Notes: generated from the letters alone by a model not told the origin. DNA of 64,000 bases from DASSUW01 sp963844405 (GCA_963844405.1 CAWJNZ010000007.1:434001-498000); one strand, 5' to 3'; shown: positions 8,939 through 17,482, counted from the first letter of the stretch. A program made the numbers and translations.

Positions 8939-9894
8939 CGAAGCACGAACCCGGTGCCGAGGTCGTCGCGCGGGTCGAGCACGAAGCGGTGCTCACCGGT
9001 CCGGAAGGCCGACCCCTCGACCTCGGTGACCACGCCCTCCTCCGTGCGCTCGACCACGCGCCCGGAGAACGTCGTCCCCACGATCGAGTCGTGGCGCAGG
9101 ACCTGGCCCGGATCGAGGTCGAGCAGCGCGAGCCGCGCCGAGGTGCCCGACCCGCACGGCGAGCGGTCGACCTCGCCGTCGGCGAAGACGGTGACGTTGC
9201 GCTGGTGGAGGTCGCCCAGCTCGTCGTAGAGGATCGTGCCGTAGATGCCCGACAGACGGTCGTCGGTCGGGTGGCGCGCGGCGTCGGTGCCCTCGAGCTC
9301 ACGCTTGACCGCGCGGCCGGCGGCGATCAGCTCGGTGATCCGCTCCGGCACGACCTCGAGGCCGAGGTCGGCGGCGCGGACGCTCGCGTAGATGGCGCCG
9401 CCGTAGGACACGTCGGCGCGCACGCCGGCCGCCTCGACCCCGCGGGCGAGCACGAAGGCGGGCACGTTGCGGAAGCTGACGGCTTGCACGGCGCCGCCGT
9501 CGAGGCGCACGCGAGCGGCCACGCGCCCGGACGGCACGTCGATCGTCATGGTCGTCTCGCCGTCCGGCTCGGCGGCGACGCGCCCGGTCTCGACCGCCCA
9601 CGCGCCGAGCGCGATCGTGCCGTGTCCGCACGCCGTCGAGTAGCCGTCCTTGTGCCAGAAGAGGACGCCCAGGTCGGCGCCGCCGTCGTCGGGCGGGACG
9701 AGGAAGCACCCGTACATGTCGGCGTGCCCGCGCGGCTCGTGGCACAGCAGCCGCCGCACCGCGTCGACCTCCTCGCCGGCGCGCGCGTGCTCGCGCCGCT
9801 CGCGCACGGTCGCGCCCGGTATGTCCGGCGCGCCGGCGGTCACGATGCGGAACGGCTCTCCGGCCGTGTGGTAATCAGTCGCCGTGATTTCCAT
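8935..9894 (-). CDS. proline racemase family protein, L3HYPDH-like with two active-site Cys
   Basis: A 319-residue proline racemase superfamily protein acting on cyclic amino acids. The body resembles trans-3-hydroxy-L-proline dehydratase (L3HYPDH): HEPRGHADMYG, LFWHKDGYST and VSYGGAIYA. The first catalytic site is ACGHG with Cys at about residue 89 and the second is DRSPCGSG with Cys at about 247. Dehydratases have Thr at the second site, while racemases and 4-hydroxyproline 2-epimerases have Cys. The scaffold thus points to the dehydratase group and the residue to racemase/epimerase chemistry. It is translationally coupled to the reductase downstream and divergent from the CBS protein. Confidence 0.88.
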   Translation of the reverse strand: MEITATDYHTAGEPFRIVTAGAPDIPGATVRERREHARAGEEVDAVRRLLCHEPRGHADMYGCFLVPPDDGGADLGVLFWHKDGYSTACGHGTIALGAWAVETGRVAAEPDGETTMTIDVPSGRVAARVRLDGGAVQAVSFRNVPAFVLARGVEAAGVRADVSYGGAIYASVRAADLGLEVVPERITELIAAGRAVKRELEGTDAARHPTDDRLSGIYGTILYDELGDLHQRNVTVFADGEVDRSPCGSGTSARLALLDLDPGQVLRHDSIVGTTFSGRVVERTEEGVVTEVEGSAFRTGEHRFVLDPRDDLGTGFVLR

Positions 9895-9944
9895 GAGCCA
9901 GGTATCTTCGCCCCTGTGAGTTCCTGTCGCCGAGGGGAGCAGGC

Positions 9945-10343
9945 GTGAAGGTACGAGACGCGATGACCCAGGAGGTTCTGACGATCACGCCGGGCCGCAG
10001 CCTGCGCGACGCGGCGCGCTTCCTGAGCGAGCACAACGTGGGATCGGCGGTGATCTTCGACCCCGAGCAGCCGGGTCCCGGAATCGTCAGCGAGCGCGAC
10101 ATCGTGCGCTCGCTCGGCAAAGGCCAGGACCCCGACCAGGAGACGGTCGGGGACCACCTGACGGCCAACGCCGCGTTCGCCGACGCCGACTGGGATCTCG
10201 AGAAGGCCGCCGACGCGATGGCGCGCGGCGGGTTCCGTCACCTCGTCGTCGTCGAGAACGGCGAGGTGCACGGCATCATCTCGATGCGCGACATCATGGC
10301 CGTGTGGCGGCCGAGCGCCAGGGACGTCACCGCACCATCCTGA
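9945..10343 (+). CDS. CBS-domain pair protein
   Basis: A 132-residue protein consisting of two CBS motifs (about residues 1-58 and 65-125), which together bind adenine nucleotides such as AMP, ATP or NADH. The first starts VRDAMTQEVLTITPGRSLRDA and the second ends GIISMRDIMAVW. There is no fused enzyme or transporter domain, so it probably acts as a stand-alone sensor. The start is GTG at 9945. The stop overlaps the convergent protease gene by 17 bases. Target protein unknown. Confidence 0.85.
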   Translation: MKVRDAMTQEVLTITPGRSLRDAARFLSEHNVGSAVIFDPEQPGPGIVSERDIVRSLGKGQDPDQETVGDHLTANAAFADADWDLEKAADAMARGGFRHLVVVENGEVHGIISMRDIMAVWRPSARDVTAPS

Positions 10344-11595
10344 ACGGCACGCCGACGGGCCGGGCGGCGTTGCCGGCGGCGTCGACGGCCGTGATGCCCA
10401 GCTGGTAGCGGCCGGGCTTGAGCGCCCGCGTGCCGAGCCTGCCGTCGAAGCGGCGGCTGACCGCGCCCGCCGAGGCGGCCAGCGGCATGGTGGGCGCGAG
10501 CGGCTTGTAGCGGCCCTGCTTGCGCATCACGGTGATGGTCACCGCGGCCGGCTCGGAGAGCTGGAAGCTGAGCCTGGCGGGGCGGCCGGCCTTGAGGCGG
10601 GAGCCGCTCAGCCGCGCTCCGCCGATGACCGGCGCCACGGCGTCGCGCGGCGGCTGGATCACGGGGTTGCCCGGCTGCGACGAGTTGGAGGGGGTTGTCG
10701 GGTTGGACGGGTTGGGCTGGGGGCGCGGCGGGTTCACCGTCTGCGCGATCCAGCTCGCGAACCCGGGCGTCCAGGAGAAGATCGCCGGCGCCCTCAGGTC
10801 GCACACCTTCATGCCGAGCCCGAGCTGCGGGCCGTAGCTGGTCAGGCCCCAGAGGACCGGCGCGCCGGTGTCGGCGTCGAAGACCAGCAGCGGGCCGCCG
10901 CTGTCGCCCTTGCACGCGCCGGCCGTGTTCGCGGTGCCGGCGCAGGTCTGGGTGTCGGGGTCGAAGTCCGGCGCGAAGGCGGCGCACGTCTGGTCGCTCT
11001 GGAGCTGGAGGTACGCCTCCTTCAGCACCTCGGTGCCGATCCTCGAGTCCACGTCGGTCGTCCCCCAGCCGGCGGCGTTCGGCACGCCCTGCGCGGTGAC
11101 GTAGCGGCCGCCGTGCCGCGCGACCGGCTGAGCCGGCCGGCTGCTGGGCGTGCGCAGGTGGATCAGCAGCGCGTCGCCGGTCAGCGTCTGCGGGTCCCAG
11201 TCCGGGTGGACGACGAGCTGGTCGGCCACGATCGCCTCCCCGCTCGGGTCGTTGTAGTTGCCGACGCCCGTCAGCGTCACCATCGCGTCGACGGTGCCGC
11301 CGGGGCGGAAGGCGCAGTGGGCGGCGCTCACGACCCACTGGGGCGCGATCACCGTACCGGTGCACTGCGCCTGCATGTCGAGCTGCCCGTCGTCGTCGGA
11401 GTCCCAGGCGGCGAGCAGGAAGGCGATCGACGGCCAGTCGTCGATGTCGGCGACGCGGCCGCCGACGATGCTGGACTGGGCGGTGGGCGAGGAGGCGGCG
11501 AGGGCGGAGGGCGCCAGCGCGAGGGTCAGCAGCGCGGCGGCGAGGAGCGATCTGAGCACCCGGCCGAAGCTAAGGAGCGCCCCCCACCACCGCAT
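10327..11595 (-). CDS. secreted trypsin-like serine protease
   Basis: About 422 residues from the ATG at 11595, beginning with basic residues and a hydrophobic signal (LRSLLAAALLTLALAPSALAA). A chymotrypsin-fold protease follows: mature-like start IVGGRVADIDDWP, catalytic His in VSAAHC, Asp in LTGDALLIHL, and Ser in CKGDSGGPLL. A Pro/Asn linker (NPPRPQPNPSNPTT) joins a C-terminal beta-sandwich-like domain of ~110 residues, probably for wall or substrate binding. Six or so cysteines suggest disulfides, consistent with export. The frame is open 33 bases further upstream, which is less likely. Substrate unknown. Confidence 0.88.
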   Translation of the reverse strand: MRWWGALLSFGRVLRSLLAAALLTLALAPSALAASSPTAQSSIVGGRVADIDDWPSIAFLLAAWDSDDDGQLDMQAQCTGTVIAPQWVVSAAHCAFRPGGTVDAMVTLTGVGNYNDPSGEAIVADQLVVHPDWDPQTLTGDALLIHLRTPSSRPAQPVARHGGRYVTAQGVPNAAGWGTTDVDSRIGTEVLKEAYLQLQSDQTCAAFAPDFDPDTQTCAGTANTAGACKGDSGGPLLVFDADTGAPVLWGLTSYGPQLGLGMKVCDLRAPAIFSWTPGFASWIAQTVNPPRPQPNPSNPTTPSNSSQPGNPVIQPPRDAVAPVIGGARLSGSRLKAGRPARLSFQLSEPAAVTITVMRKQGRYKPLAPTMPLAASAGAVSRRFDGRLGTRALKPGRYQLGITAVDAAGNAARPVGVPFRMVR

Positions 11596-11630
11596 CGTGG
11601 AACCACCCCACCGTTTTCCCAAAACCAAAG

Positions 11631-11651
11631 TAAGGGGGCCTGGCCCCCTTA
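11631..11651. repeat. 21-base palindrome, dispersed family copy 1
   Basis: A perfect palindrome with a single central T: arms TAAGGGGGCC and GGCCCCCTTA. It lies just upstream of the protease gene and downstream of the Rpf-like gene. The same element occurs at 28463-28483 (perfect) and 28506-28526 (one mismatch). It could act as a transcription terminator or as a REP-like element. Confidence 0.8.
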
Positions 11652-11664
11652 CCGCCGCGGCGCC

Positions 11665-11735
11665 CTAAGGGGGCCAGACCCCTCTGTACTGCAACAGCTG
11701 CAATCTGTACTACAACAGAGGGGCCTGTCCCTTTA
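11665..11735 (-). terminator. long imperfect hairpin downstream of the Rpf-like gene
   Basis: The arms CCTAAGGGGGCCAGACCCC (from 11664) and GGGGCCTGTCCCTTTAGG (ending near 11735) pair imperfectly. Between them lie two near-identical direct repeats, TCTGTACTGCAACAG and TCTGTACTACAACAG. It sits immediately after the stop of the Rpf-like gene on the minus strand, so a terminator role is plausible, although there is no clean U tract. The left arm resembles half of the neighbouring 21-base palindrome. Confidence 0.45.
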
Positions 11736-11738
11736 GGT

Positions 11739-12290
11739 TCAGCGGCCGCAGACGGGCCAGGGGCGGGTGCCTTCGCGCTGGTAGAGGATCAGCGCGCGGC
11801 GGTCCTGCTCGGCCTCGGAGGCGCGGGCCGGGTTGCCGCTGCCGCCGACCGCCCGCCACGTCGGGCGCGAGAACTGGTACTTGCCGAAGTAGCGCCCGTC
11901 GGCCGACACGGCGCGCGGGTTGCCGCCCGACTCGCACTGGGCGATCCGCGCCAGCACCGTCGCCGCGTCCTCGCGCTTCGAGGCCCGGGCGGTGATGCCG
12001 AGGGCCGCGAGCGTCTGCGGGCCGGCGATGCCGTCGACGGTCAGCCCGTGGGCGCGCTGGAAGCGCCGCACGGCCCGCCGGGTCTGCGGTCCGTAGATGC
12101 CGTCGGCCGGGATGCCCAGCGCGCGCTGGAGCTCGGCGACCGAGCTGCCGGACGAGCGCACGACCTTGGCGGCCTGGCGGTCGGTGGCCGCGGGCGCCAC
12201 GCCGACCGCGACGGTCAGCGACAGCACGGCCATGGCGGCGAAGACGCAACGGACCGCCCTGAGACGGCGCGAAAGATCGGTTGTCGGCAC
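11739..12290 (-). CDS. secreted Rpf-like transglycosylase with peptidoglycan-binding domain
   Basis: A 183-residue exported protein. After basic residues and a hydrophobic signal (about residues 13-33) comes a peptidoglycan-binding domain (LQRALGIPADGIYGPQTRRAV ... FQRAHGLTVDGIAGPQT, about residues 53-98). The C-terminal domain (about 110-183) is resuscitation-promoting-factor-like: ARIAQCESGGNP with the catalytic Glu, GKYQFSRPTWRAVGG, and a terminal Cys that could pair with the Cys before Glu. Such enzymes cut glycan strands during growth or resuscitation. A c-di-AMP riboswitch precedes it, as is common for actinobacterial rpf genes. Confidence 0.9.
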   Translation of the reverse strand: MPTTDLSRRLRAVRCVFAAMAVLSLTVAVGVAPAATDRQAAKVVRSSGSSVAELQRALGIPADGIYGPQTRRAVRRFQRAHGLTVDGIAGPQTLAALGITARASKREDAATVLARIAQCESGGNPRAVSADGRYFGKYQFSRPTWRAVGGSGNPARASEAEQDRRALILYQREGTRPWPVCGR

Positions 12291-12299
12291 AGCGGGAAC

Positions 12300-12456
12300 T
12301 CCTCTGGTCTCTGCGCCTACGGGGTTAGCTGACGGGCTCGCGCGAAGACCTGCGCTACGCCGCTACTGCGGCGATTCGCCCCGAGAGCCGGAGACATCCG
12401 GCTCCAGGCGGTTCCCCCGTTCCCCGCCGCCTGGGCGACGGAGATTCGGCAAGGTT
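12300..12456 (-). promoter_or_regulatory. c-di-AMP (ydaO/yuaA) riboswitch
   Basis: On the minus strand the leader of the Rpf-like gene reads, in order, GCCGAATCTCCG, GGGGAACGGGGGAACC, a stem AGCCGGATGTCTCCGGCT, GGGGCGAATCGCCG, GTAGCGGCGTAGCGCAGG and CCGTCAGCTAACCCCGTAGGC. These are the conserved blocks of the ydaO-yuaA class, in the right order. It probably controls expression of the wall hydrolase in response to cyclic di-AMP. It ends about 10 bases before the start codon. Recognition is by pattern; a covariance-model search would settle the boundaries. Confidence 0.88.
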
Positions 12457-12536
12457 CGGTTGTGACGGAGCGGGCACCTTACACACCCCTTCACACAGAT
12501 TCGTCGGCGCGTCCCCCGAATGACTTGAGGCTGCGG

Positions 12537-13844
12537 TCAGATCGCTGGCGCGAGGTTCCGCACCGCCGCAGGCAGCGAGGGATCGGCGAGCGCCGCCTCC
12601 AGCCCCGCGAGATGGCCGTCGGCGCGCTCCCGCGGATAACCGCCGGCGGTGCCCGCCGACACGAGGAACGCCCAGTCCGACGCCTGCAGCGCCATCAGCT
12701 CACGCAGCGCCCGGTCCGGCGCCCGTAACCGGCCCGCGAAGGTGCGTATCTCGGCGGCGCGCTGGACCCACGCCAGCCCTCCGGCCGCCGGCGCGCTCCA
12801 CGTGCGCAGATCGCGCCCGGCGCCCCAGCTGGTGACCGGTGGATCGGCGGGCGCGTCCACGTGCCGGCCGCCGCCCGGCGGCACGAGCTCGACGCCGTGG
12901 CTCTCGCATGCCTCCAAGACGGCGCGCAGCCAGGCGATCCCCTCGGGCCAGAAGTGGCCGAGCAGCTCGGTGTCGAAGGCCACGACCGACGGCCCGCCGC
13001 CGACGGCCACGCGCTCGACGAAGTCCTCCGCGTCGGCGACGGCCTGCGCCGCCGCCCGGCCGGGGTCGTAGACCGAGCCGTCGACCGCCCAGGCGCGGTG
13101 GTGGTGCTCGGTGAGACGGTGCGTGTCCAGGTACGGCGCCCGAGACGGGTAGCCGTCGCGGTGCCACACCAGATCGATCGCCTCGCGGTCGAGCGGGGCG
13201 AGCAGGATGCCCGCCGCCGCGCAGCGCGGCGCCTGCGGGCCCGGCCCCAGCACATCGGTCCAGTCGACGCAGGCCACGCGCACGCCCGCCTCCTCGAGCA
13301 GGTCGTCGAGCCACGGCGCGTGGGCGCACTCGGGCAGCCAGAAGCCGCCGCCCCACTCGTCGAAGCGCGCCCGGTGCGAGGCGATCCCCGTCCGCACCTG
13401 GAGCTCGACGCCGGTTCCGGTAGCCAGCAGCGGCAGCACGGCATGCGTGGCGGCCGACGTCCACCGCACGTGCGGCGCGAACGCGGCCAGCAGGTCGCCG
13501 CGCCGCTCGAGCGCGTCCGCCGCCGCCGCGTAGGCGGCCGCGCCGCCCTCCAGCACCGTCGCCACCGCCGGCGATGCCGCCTCGACGTCGAGCGCGTGCG
13601 AGGCCGGCCGGATCTCGCGCAGGAAGGTCAGGCAGCGCTCGAGCGCGCCCGGCGCCTCGAGCTGGTCGCAGAGCACCGGGGTCAGCGACAGCGTCACGCG
13701 GCCCGGGTGGTCGTCGAGCACGTCGAGCAGCGGCAGGTAGCTGGTGGCGATCGCCTCCCACAGCCACTCCTCGCCGAACGGCCATGTCCCGAAGCCCTCG
13801 ACGTAGGGCATGTGCGTGTGGAGGACGATCGAGAGCCGCGTCAC
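12537..13844 (-). CDS. GH57 family 1,4-alpha-glucan branching enzyme-like protein
   Basis: About 435 residues from the GTG at 13844, beginning LSIVLHTHMPYVEGFGTWPFGEEWLWEA, the hallmark start of GH57 (DUF1957) enzymes. The nucleophile is the Glu of FWLPECAHAP (about residue 172), and the acid/base Asp is in VVAFDTELLGHFWPEG. The family forms alpha-1,6 branches in glycogen or in methylglucose lipopolysaccharide. The start overlaps the stop of the upstream methyltransferase by 4 bases, a pairing seen in actinobacterial polysaccharide loci. The C-terminal helical domain is present, so the protein looks complete though shorter than archaeal homologues. Confidence 0.87.
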   Translation of the reverse strand: MTRLSIVLHTHMPYVEGFGTWPFGEEWLWEAIATSYLPLLDVLDDHPGRVTLSLTPVLCDQLEAPGALERCLTFLREIRPASHALDVEAASPAVATVLEGGAAAYAAAADALERRGDLLAAFAPHVRWTSAATHAVLPLLATGTGVELQVRTGIASHRARFDEWGGGFWLPECAHAPWLDDLLEEAGVRVACVDWTDVLGPGPQAPRCAAAGILLAPLDREAIDLVWHRDGYPSRAPYLDTHRLTEHHHRAWAVDGSVYDPGRAAAQAVADAEDFVERVAVGGGPSVVAFDTELLGHFWPEGIAWLRAVLEACESHGVELVPPGGGRHVDAPADPPVTSWGAGRDLRTWSAPAAGGLAWVQRAAEIRTFAGRLRAPDRALRELMALQASDWAFLVSAGTAGGYPRERADGHLAGLEAALADPSLPAAVRNLAPAI

Positions 13845-14605
13845 GGGCGCAGCACGGCCAGGAAGTCGAGCGCGCGGTCGAGCCGCCCGCGCCGGAGCGC
13901 GAAGTCGCGCGTCGAGATGGCCGGCGTGAAGCGGTCGTAGAACCGCCGGGTGATGCCGAGCCGCGCGTGCACGGCGTCCCACGCGGCGTGCTCGAGCGCC
14001 CACTGGTGGGCGCGCAGCTTGCGGGCGTGGAAGAGGCCGAGCAGGTCGACGGAGCCGAAGTGGCGCCCGCAGAGCTCCCGGTATTCCTGCGCGCGGTACT
14101 CGCGCACGTGCCAGGGGTTGCCCGAGCGCTCGGCGCCCTTGGGCGCGAGCGTGAGGACGTTCGGCGTCGACACGTAGGCGACCCCGCGCGGGCCGATCAG
14201 CTCGCGGATGTGGTCGAGCACGGCGTCGGGGTCCTGGACGTGCTCGATCGTCTGCAGGAACACGACGCAGTCGACGTCGCCGGTCCACAGCTCGATCATG
14301 TTGCGCTCGAACCGCAGACGCTCGCCGCCGTACTTGAGCCGCGCGTGCTCGAACGCCTCGGGGTTGGCGTCGACGCCGACCACCGACGCCGCCGTGCGCG
14401 CGAGCACGGCGGAGCCGTACCCCTCGCCGCAGGCGAGGTCGACCACGCGCCGCCCGTGCGCGCGCGCCCCGATCCACTCGTACACCACCAGGTGCCGCCG
14501 GAACCAGTAGTTCTCCTCGGGGACGTCGGGCAGCGTGCGCTCGCCCGTGAGCGACAGCGGCGGAACGCCGGGCGGCTGGTCCCGCTGGAGGTAGAGCTCC
14601 GGCAT
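13841..14605 (-). CDS. class I SAM-dependent methyltransferase
   Basis: A 254-residue methyltransferase with motif I in VVDLACGEGYGSAVLA (about residue 52), an acidic end of strand 2 (VVGVDANPEAF), and the post-I region VVFLQTIEHVQDPDAVLDHI. The start at 14605 gives MPELYLQRDQPPG; the frame continues upstream but crosses the divergent gene. It is coupled to the GH57 branching enzyme by a 4-base overlap, which suggests it methylates a sugar or glycan intermediate such as a methylglucose-type polymer. That target is an inference from context only. Confidence 0.85.
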   Translation of the reverse strand: MPELYLQRDQPPGVPPLSLTGERTLPDVPEENYWFRRHLVVYEWIGARAHGRRVVDLACGEGYGSAVLARTAASVVGVDANPEAFEHARLKYGGERLRFERNMIELWTGDVDCVVFLQTIEHVQDPDAVLDHIRELIGPRGVAYVSTPNVLTLAPKGAERSGNPWHVREYRAQEYRELCGRHFGSVDLLGLFHARKLRAHQWALEHAAWDAVHARLGITRRFYDRFTPAISTRDFALRRGRLDRALDFLAVLRP

Positions 14606-14644
14606 CGGGCCGGGCCACGATACAGGCACACGTAGACTCTTCCC

Positions 14645-15268
14645 GTGGCGCTGGTTCGGGACTTTCCGCTGTTCCCGCTCGGCCTGGTGGCGCTGCCCAC
14701 CGAGCTCGTGCCCCTGCACATCTTCGAGGAGCGCTACAAGACGATGATCGAGCGTTGCCTCGACGAGGAGTCCGAGTTCGGGATCGTCTGGATGGCCGAG
14801 GACGGGCTGCGGCCGGTCGGCTGCGCGTGCGAGATCGCAGAGGTGGTCGAGCGGCTGCAGGACGGGCGCATCAACCTGATCGCGCGCGGGACGAGACCGT
14901 TCCGGATCGACGCGCGACAGGACGAGCTGCCGTATCCCGCGGGCACCGTCGAGTTTCTCGAGGACCGCGAGGAGAGCACCGACGCGGAGGCGGCGCAGGC
15001 CGCCCACGCGGCGTACGCCGACCTCGTCAACGAGGCCACCGACCGCACGCCCGACATGGACGAGATCGGCGCCATGAGCGCCTACCAGATGGCCGCCACC
15101 GTCGAGTTCGGGCTCGACGCCAAGCAGGGCCTGCTCGATCTTCGATCGGAGGCCGCCCGGCTCAAGCTCGTCACGCGCCTGTTCCGTGCCGCCATCAAGC
15201 GGCTCGACTTCGTCAACCGCGCCCAGGCGCGGGCGCGGTCGAACGGCAAGGTGCACTTCGAGACCTAG
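14645..15268 (+). CDS. Lon N-terminal (LAN) domain protein
   Basis: A 207-residue stand-alone Lon-protease substrate-binding domain. It starts (GTG at 14645) with the diagnostic FPLFPLGLVALPTELVPLHIFEERY and continues with GIVWMAEDG and the beta-rich region ending RGTRPFRI. The second half is helical. No AAA or protease domain follows, so it resembles bacterial LON-domain proteins of unclear role, possibly protein quality control adaptors. It is divergent from the methyltransferase (39 bases) and overlaps the convergent antiporter gene by 4 bases. Confidence 0.9.
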   Translation: MALVRDFPLFPLGLVALPTELVPLHIFEERYKTMIERCLDEESEFGIVWMAEDGLRPVGCACEIAEVVERLQDGRINLIARGTRPFRIDARQDELPYPAGTVEFLEDREESTDAEAAQAAHAAYADLVNEATDRTPDMDEIGAMSAYQMAATVEFGLDAKQGLLDLRSEAARLKLVTRLFRAAIKRLDFVNRAQARARSNGKVHFET

Positions 15269-16812
15269 CGGCCCCGGGAGCGCACCCGCGCCTCATCGAC
15301 GTCGATCTCCGCCTCCAGCTCGCGCAGGAGCTCGGCCGGGAAGGCGCGCTCGCGGCGCATCTGCGTGAGCAGGTCGCGCTCGGCCTCGAGCGCCTCGATC
15401 TGGGCCTCGGCGGCCTCGGTGCGGTGGTCCGGGTGGCCGCCGGCGGCCTCGAGCCGGTCGCGGAGGCGCTCGAGCCGCGCCTCGTAGCGGTCGCGCAGGC
15501 GCTCGAGGTCCTCGACCGGCAGCTCGCCCTGCTCGCCGAGCTCGTCGAAGCGCTCGAGGGCGGCGTGCGTGAGCCTCACCCGGGCCTCGACCTCCTGCCG
15601 GCGGCGCTCCTCGCTCTGACCGAGGCCGAGCGCGCGGATCAGCGGCGCGAGCGTCAGGCCGGGCACGACGAGCGTGACGATCACGACGCCGTAGGCGAGG
15701 ACGATGGCCATCTCGCGGTCGGGGACGTGGGCGGGGATCGCCAGGGCGGCGGCGAGCGACACGCCGCCGCGCATCGCGCTCCAGCCGAGCACGAGCCGCT
15801 CGCGGGCGGACGTCGGCTCGCGCGTGACGATCCGCAGGTGGGCGACGGCGGGCACCGTGAACATCCACAGGAGCCGGACGCCGACGACCACTGCGGCGAG
15901 GACGAGCGCGTAGCCGGCCACGGTGAGCAGCTCCTGCTCGTCGATCCCGTCGACGAGGTTCGTGAGCTGGAGGCCGATGAGCAGGAACAGCAGCGAGTTG
16001 AGCAGGAAGTCGGCCGACTGCCAGAACGCGAGCGTCCGCAGGCGAGCGCCGGCCTCGGCGAGCTCCTGCGAGCGCGTGCCGATGATGACGCCCGCCGTCA
16101 CCACCGCCAGCACGCCGGAGACGTGCAACTTCTCGGCCGGCACGTAGGCGACGAAGGGCGTGAGGATCGAGAGCACGAGGTCGATCGACGGCTCGCTGAC
16201 CATCGCGCGCAGCCGCCCGAACAGCCAGCCGGCCGCCAGCCCGATGGCGACCCCGCCGGCCGCCTTGACCACGAAGTCGAGCACGACGTCGCCCGCCGTG
16301 ACCGTCGTGCCGACCGCGGCGATGGCGAGCGCGTAGGCGGTCAGGCCGGTGCCGTCGTTGATCAGCGACTCGCCCTCGAGGATGGTCCGGATCCGGGCCG
16401 GCGCGCCGAGGCGGCTGAGCACGGCGTTGGCGGCGACGGGGTCGGTCGGCCCCACCACGGCGCCGACGATGAAGGCCACCGGCCACGGGAGGCCGGCGAG
16501 CCAGTGGGCGACGGCGGCGACCGCCACGACGGTGACGAGCACGAGGCCGACGGCGAGCAGGGAGATCGGCAGTGCGTTGTCCCGCAGCTCGTAGGCGGAG
16601 GCCTGGAACGCGGCCGCGTACAGCAGCGGCGGCAGGAAGGCGAAGAAGACGACGTCGGGGTCGAGCTCGGGGGCGGGAAGCCACGGCACGAAGCCGAGCG
16701 CGAGCCCGCCGAGGACGAGCACGATCGGGTACGGCACGTCGTGCCGCAGGGCGAAGCCGGCGAGCAGCGCCACCGCGACGAGCAGGAAGACGAGGGCCTC
16801 GGCTCCGGCCAC
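15265..16812 (-). CDS. CPA1-family Na+/H+ antiporter
   Basis: A 515-residue cation/proton antiporter. About twelve hydrophobic helices cover residues 1-400, with the family motifs FAFLPPLLYAAAFQ, GAVVGPTDPVAA (helix 5 Asp), LEGESLINDGTGL and SAMRGGVSLAAAL. A ~115-residue charged, coiled-coil C-terminal tail (ERFDELGEQGELPVEDLERL onward) follows, as in regulatory tails of NhaP/NHE-type proteins. It exchanges cytoplasmic Na+ or K+ for protons. The gene follows the ankyrin protein gene by 9 bases and may be in the same transcript. Confidence 0.93.
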   Translation of the reverse strand: MAGAEALVFLLVAVALLAGFALRHDVPYPIVLVLGGLALGFVPWLPAPELDPDVVFFAFLPPLLYAAAFQASAYELRDNALPISLLAVGLVLVTVVAVAAVAHWLAGLPWPVAFIVGAVVGPTDPVAANAVLSRLGAPARIRTILEGESLINDGTGLTAYALAIAAVGTTVTAGDVVLDFVVKAAGGVAIGLAAGWLFGRLRAMVSEPSIDLVLSILTPFVAYVPAEKLHVSGVLAVVTAGVIIGTRSQELAEAGARLRTLAFWQSADFLLNSLLFLLIGLQLTNLVDGIDEQELLTVAGYALVLAAVVVGVRLLWMFTVPAVAHLRIVTREPTSARERLVLGWSAMRGGVSLAAALAIPAHVPDREMAIVLAYGVVIVTLVVPGLTLAPLIRALGLGQSEERRRQEVEARVRLTHAALERFDELGEQGELPVEDLERLRDRYEARLERLRDRLEAAGGHPDHRTEAAEAQIEALEAERDLLTQMRRERAFPAELLRELEAEIDVDEARVRSRGR

Positions 16813-16821
16813 GCCGGGGTT

Positions 16822-17481
16822 CTAGCCGAGCAGCTCCGCCACGCGCGTGCTGCCGTCGTCAGCCGCCATCCGGCGGGCGTCGCGGCCGTCGTCGGCGGTC
16901 AGCGCCGGGTCGGCGCCGTGGTCGAGCAGCAGCCGCGCCATCTCTACGTCGTCGGTGTGCGCGGCCTCGTGCAGCGGCGTGAAGCCGCCGCGCTGGCGCT
17001 GGTTGGGATCGGCCCCGGCCTCCAGCAGCAGCCGCATGGTCTCGCGGTCGTGGGCGGCGCTCGCGGCGTGCACGGGGCGCACGCCGAACGGGTTGTCGGC
17101 GTCGTCGTCGGCATCGGCGCCGCGCTCGAGCAGGATGCTGACCGCCTCCGGGCCGCCGAGGAAGGCGGCGAGGCCGAGCGTCGTGAAGCCCTCCGGCGTG
17201 CGCCGGCCGATCGCCGCCGGGTCGGCATCGAGCAGCTCCCGCAGCCGATCGGCGCGACCGGCGGCCGCCGCCTCGAGCACGTCGAGCTCGGGGTCGGCCT
17301 CGAGCAGCGCGTCCGCCACCGCGCGCTGCTGGTGGAACAGGGCGAGCAGGATCACCGGCAGGCCGTCGCCGTCGCGCGCCTCGGCCAGCGACCGGTCCTC
17401 GCGCAGGAGCTCGCGGACAGCGTCGACGTCGCCGCCCGTGATCGCGGCGACCAGCGCGTTGACGCGGGCCTCCTTACTCAT
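16822..17481 (-). CDS. ankyrin-repeat protein
   Basis: About 219 residues from the ATG at 17481, made of roughly five ankyrin repeats; clear ones are GFTTLGLAAFLGGPEAVSILLERGADA, one starting RPVHAASAAHDRETMRLLLEA, and one starting FTPLHEAAHTDDVEMARLLLDHG. There is no signal peptide, so it is probably a cytoplasmic protein-protein interaction module. The start codon falls one base after the stop of the upstream lipoprotein gene, which favours it over the GTG at 17499. Partners unknown. Confidence 0.88.
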   Translation of the reverse strand: MSKEARVNALVAAITGGDVDAVRELLREDRSLAEARDGDGLPVILLALFHQQRAVADALLEADPELDVLEAAAAGRADRLRELLDADPAAIGRRTPEGFTTLGLAAFLGGPEAVSILLERGADADDDADNPFGVRPVHAASAAHDRETMRLLLEAGADPNQRQRGGFTPLHEAAHTDDVEMARLLLDHGADPALTADDGRDARRMAADDGSTRVAELLG

Positions 17482-17482
17482 C

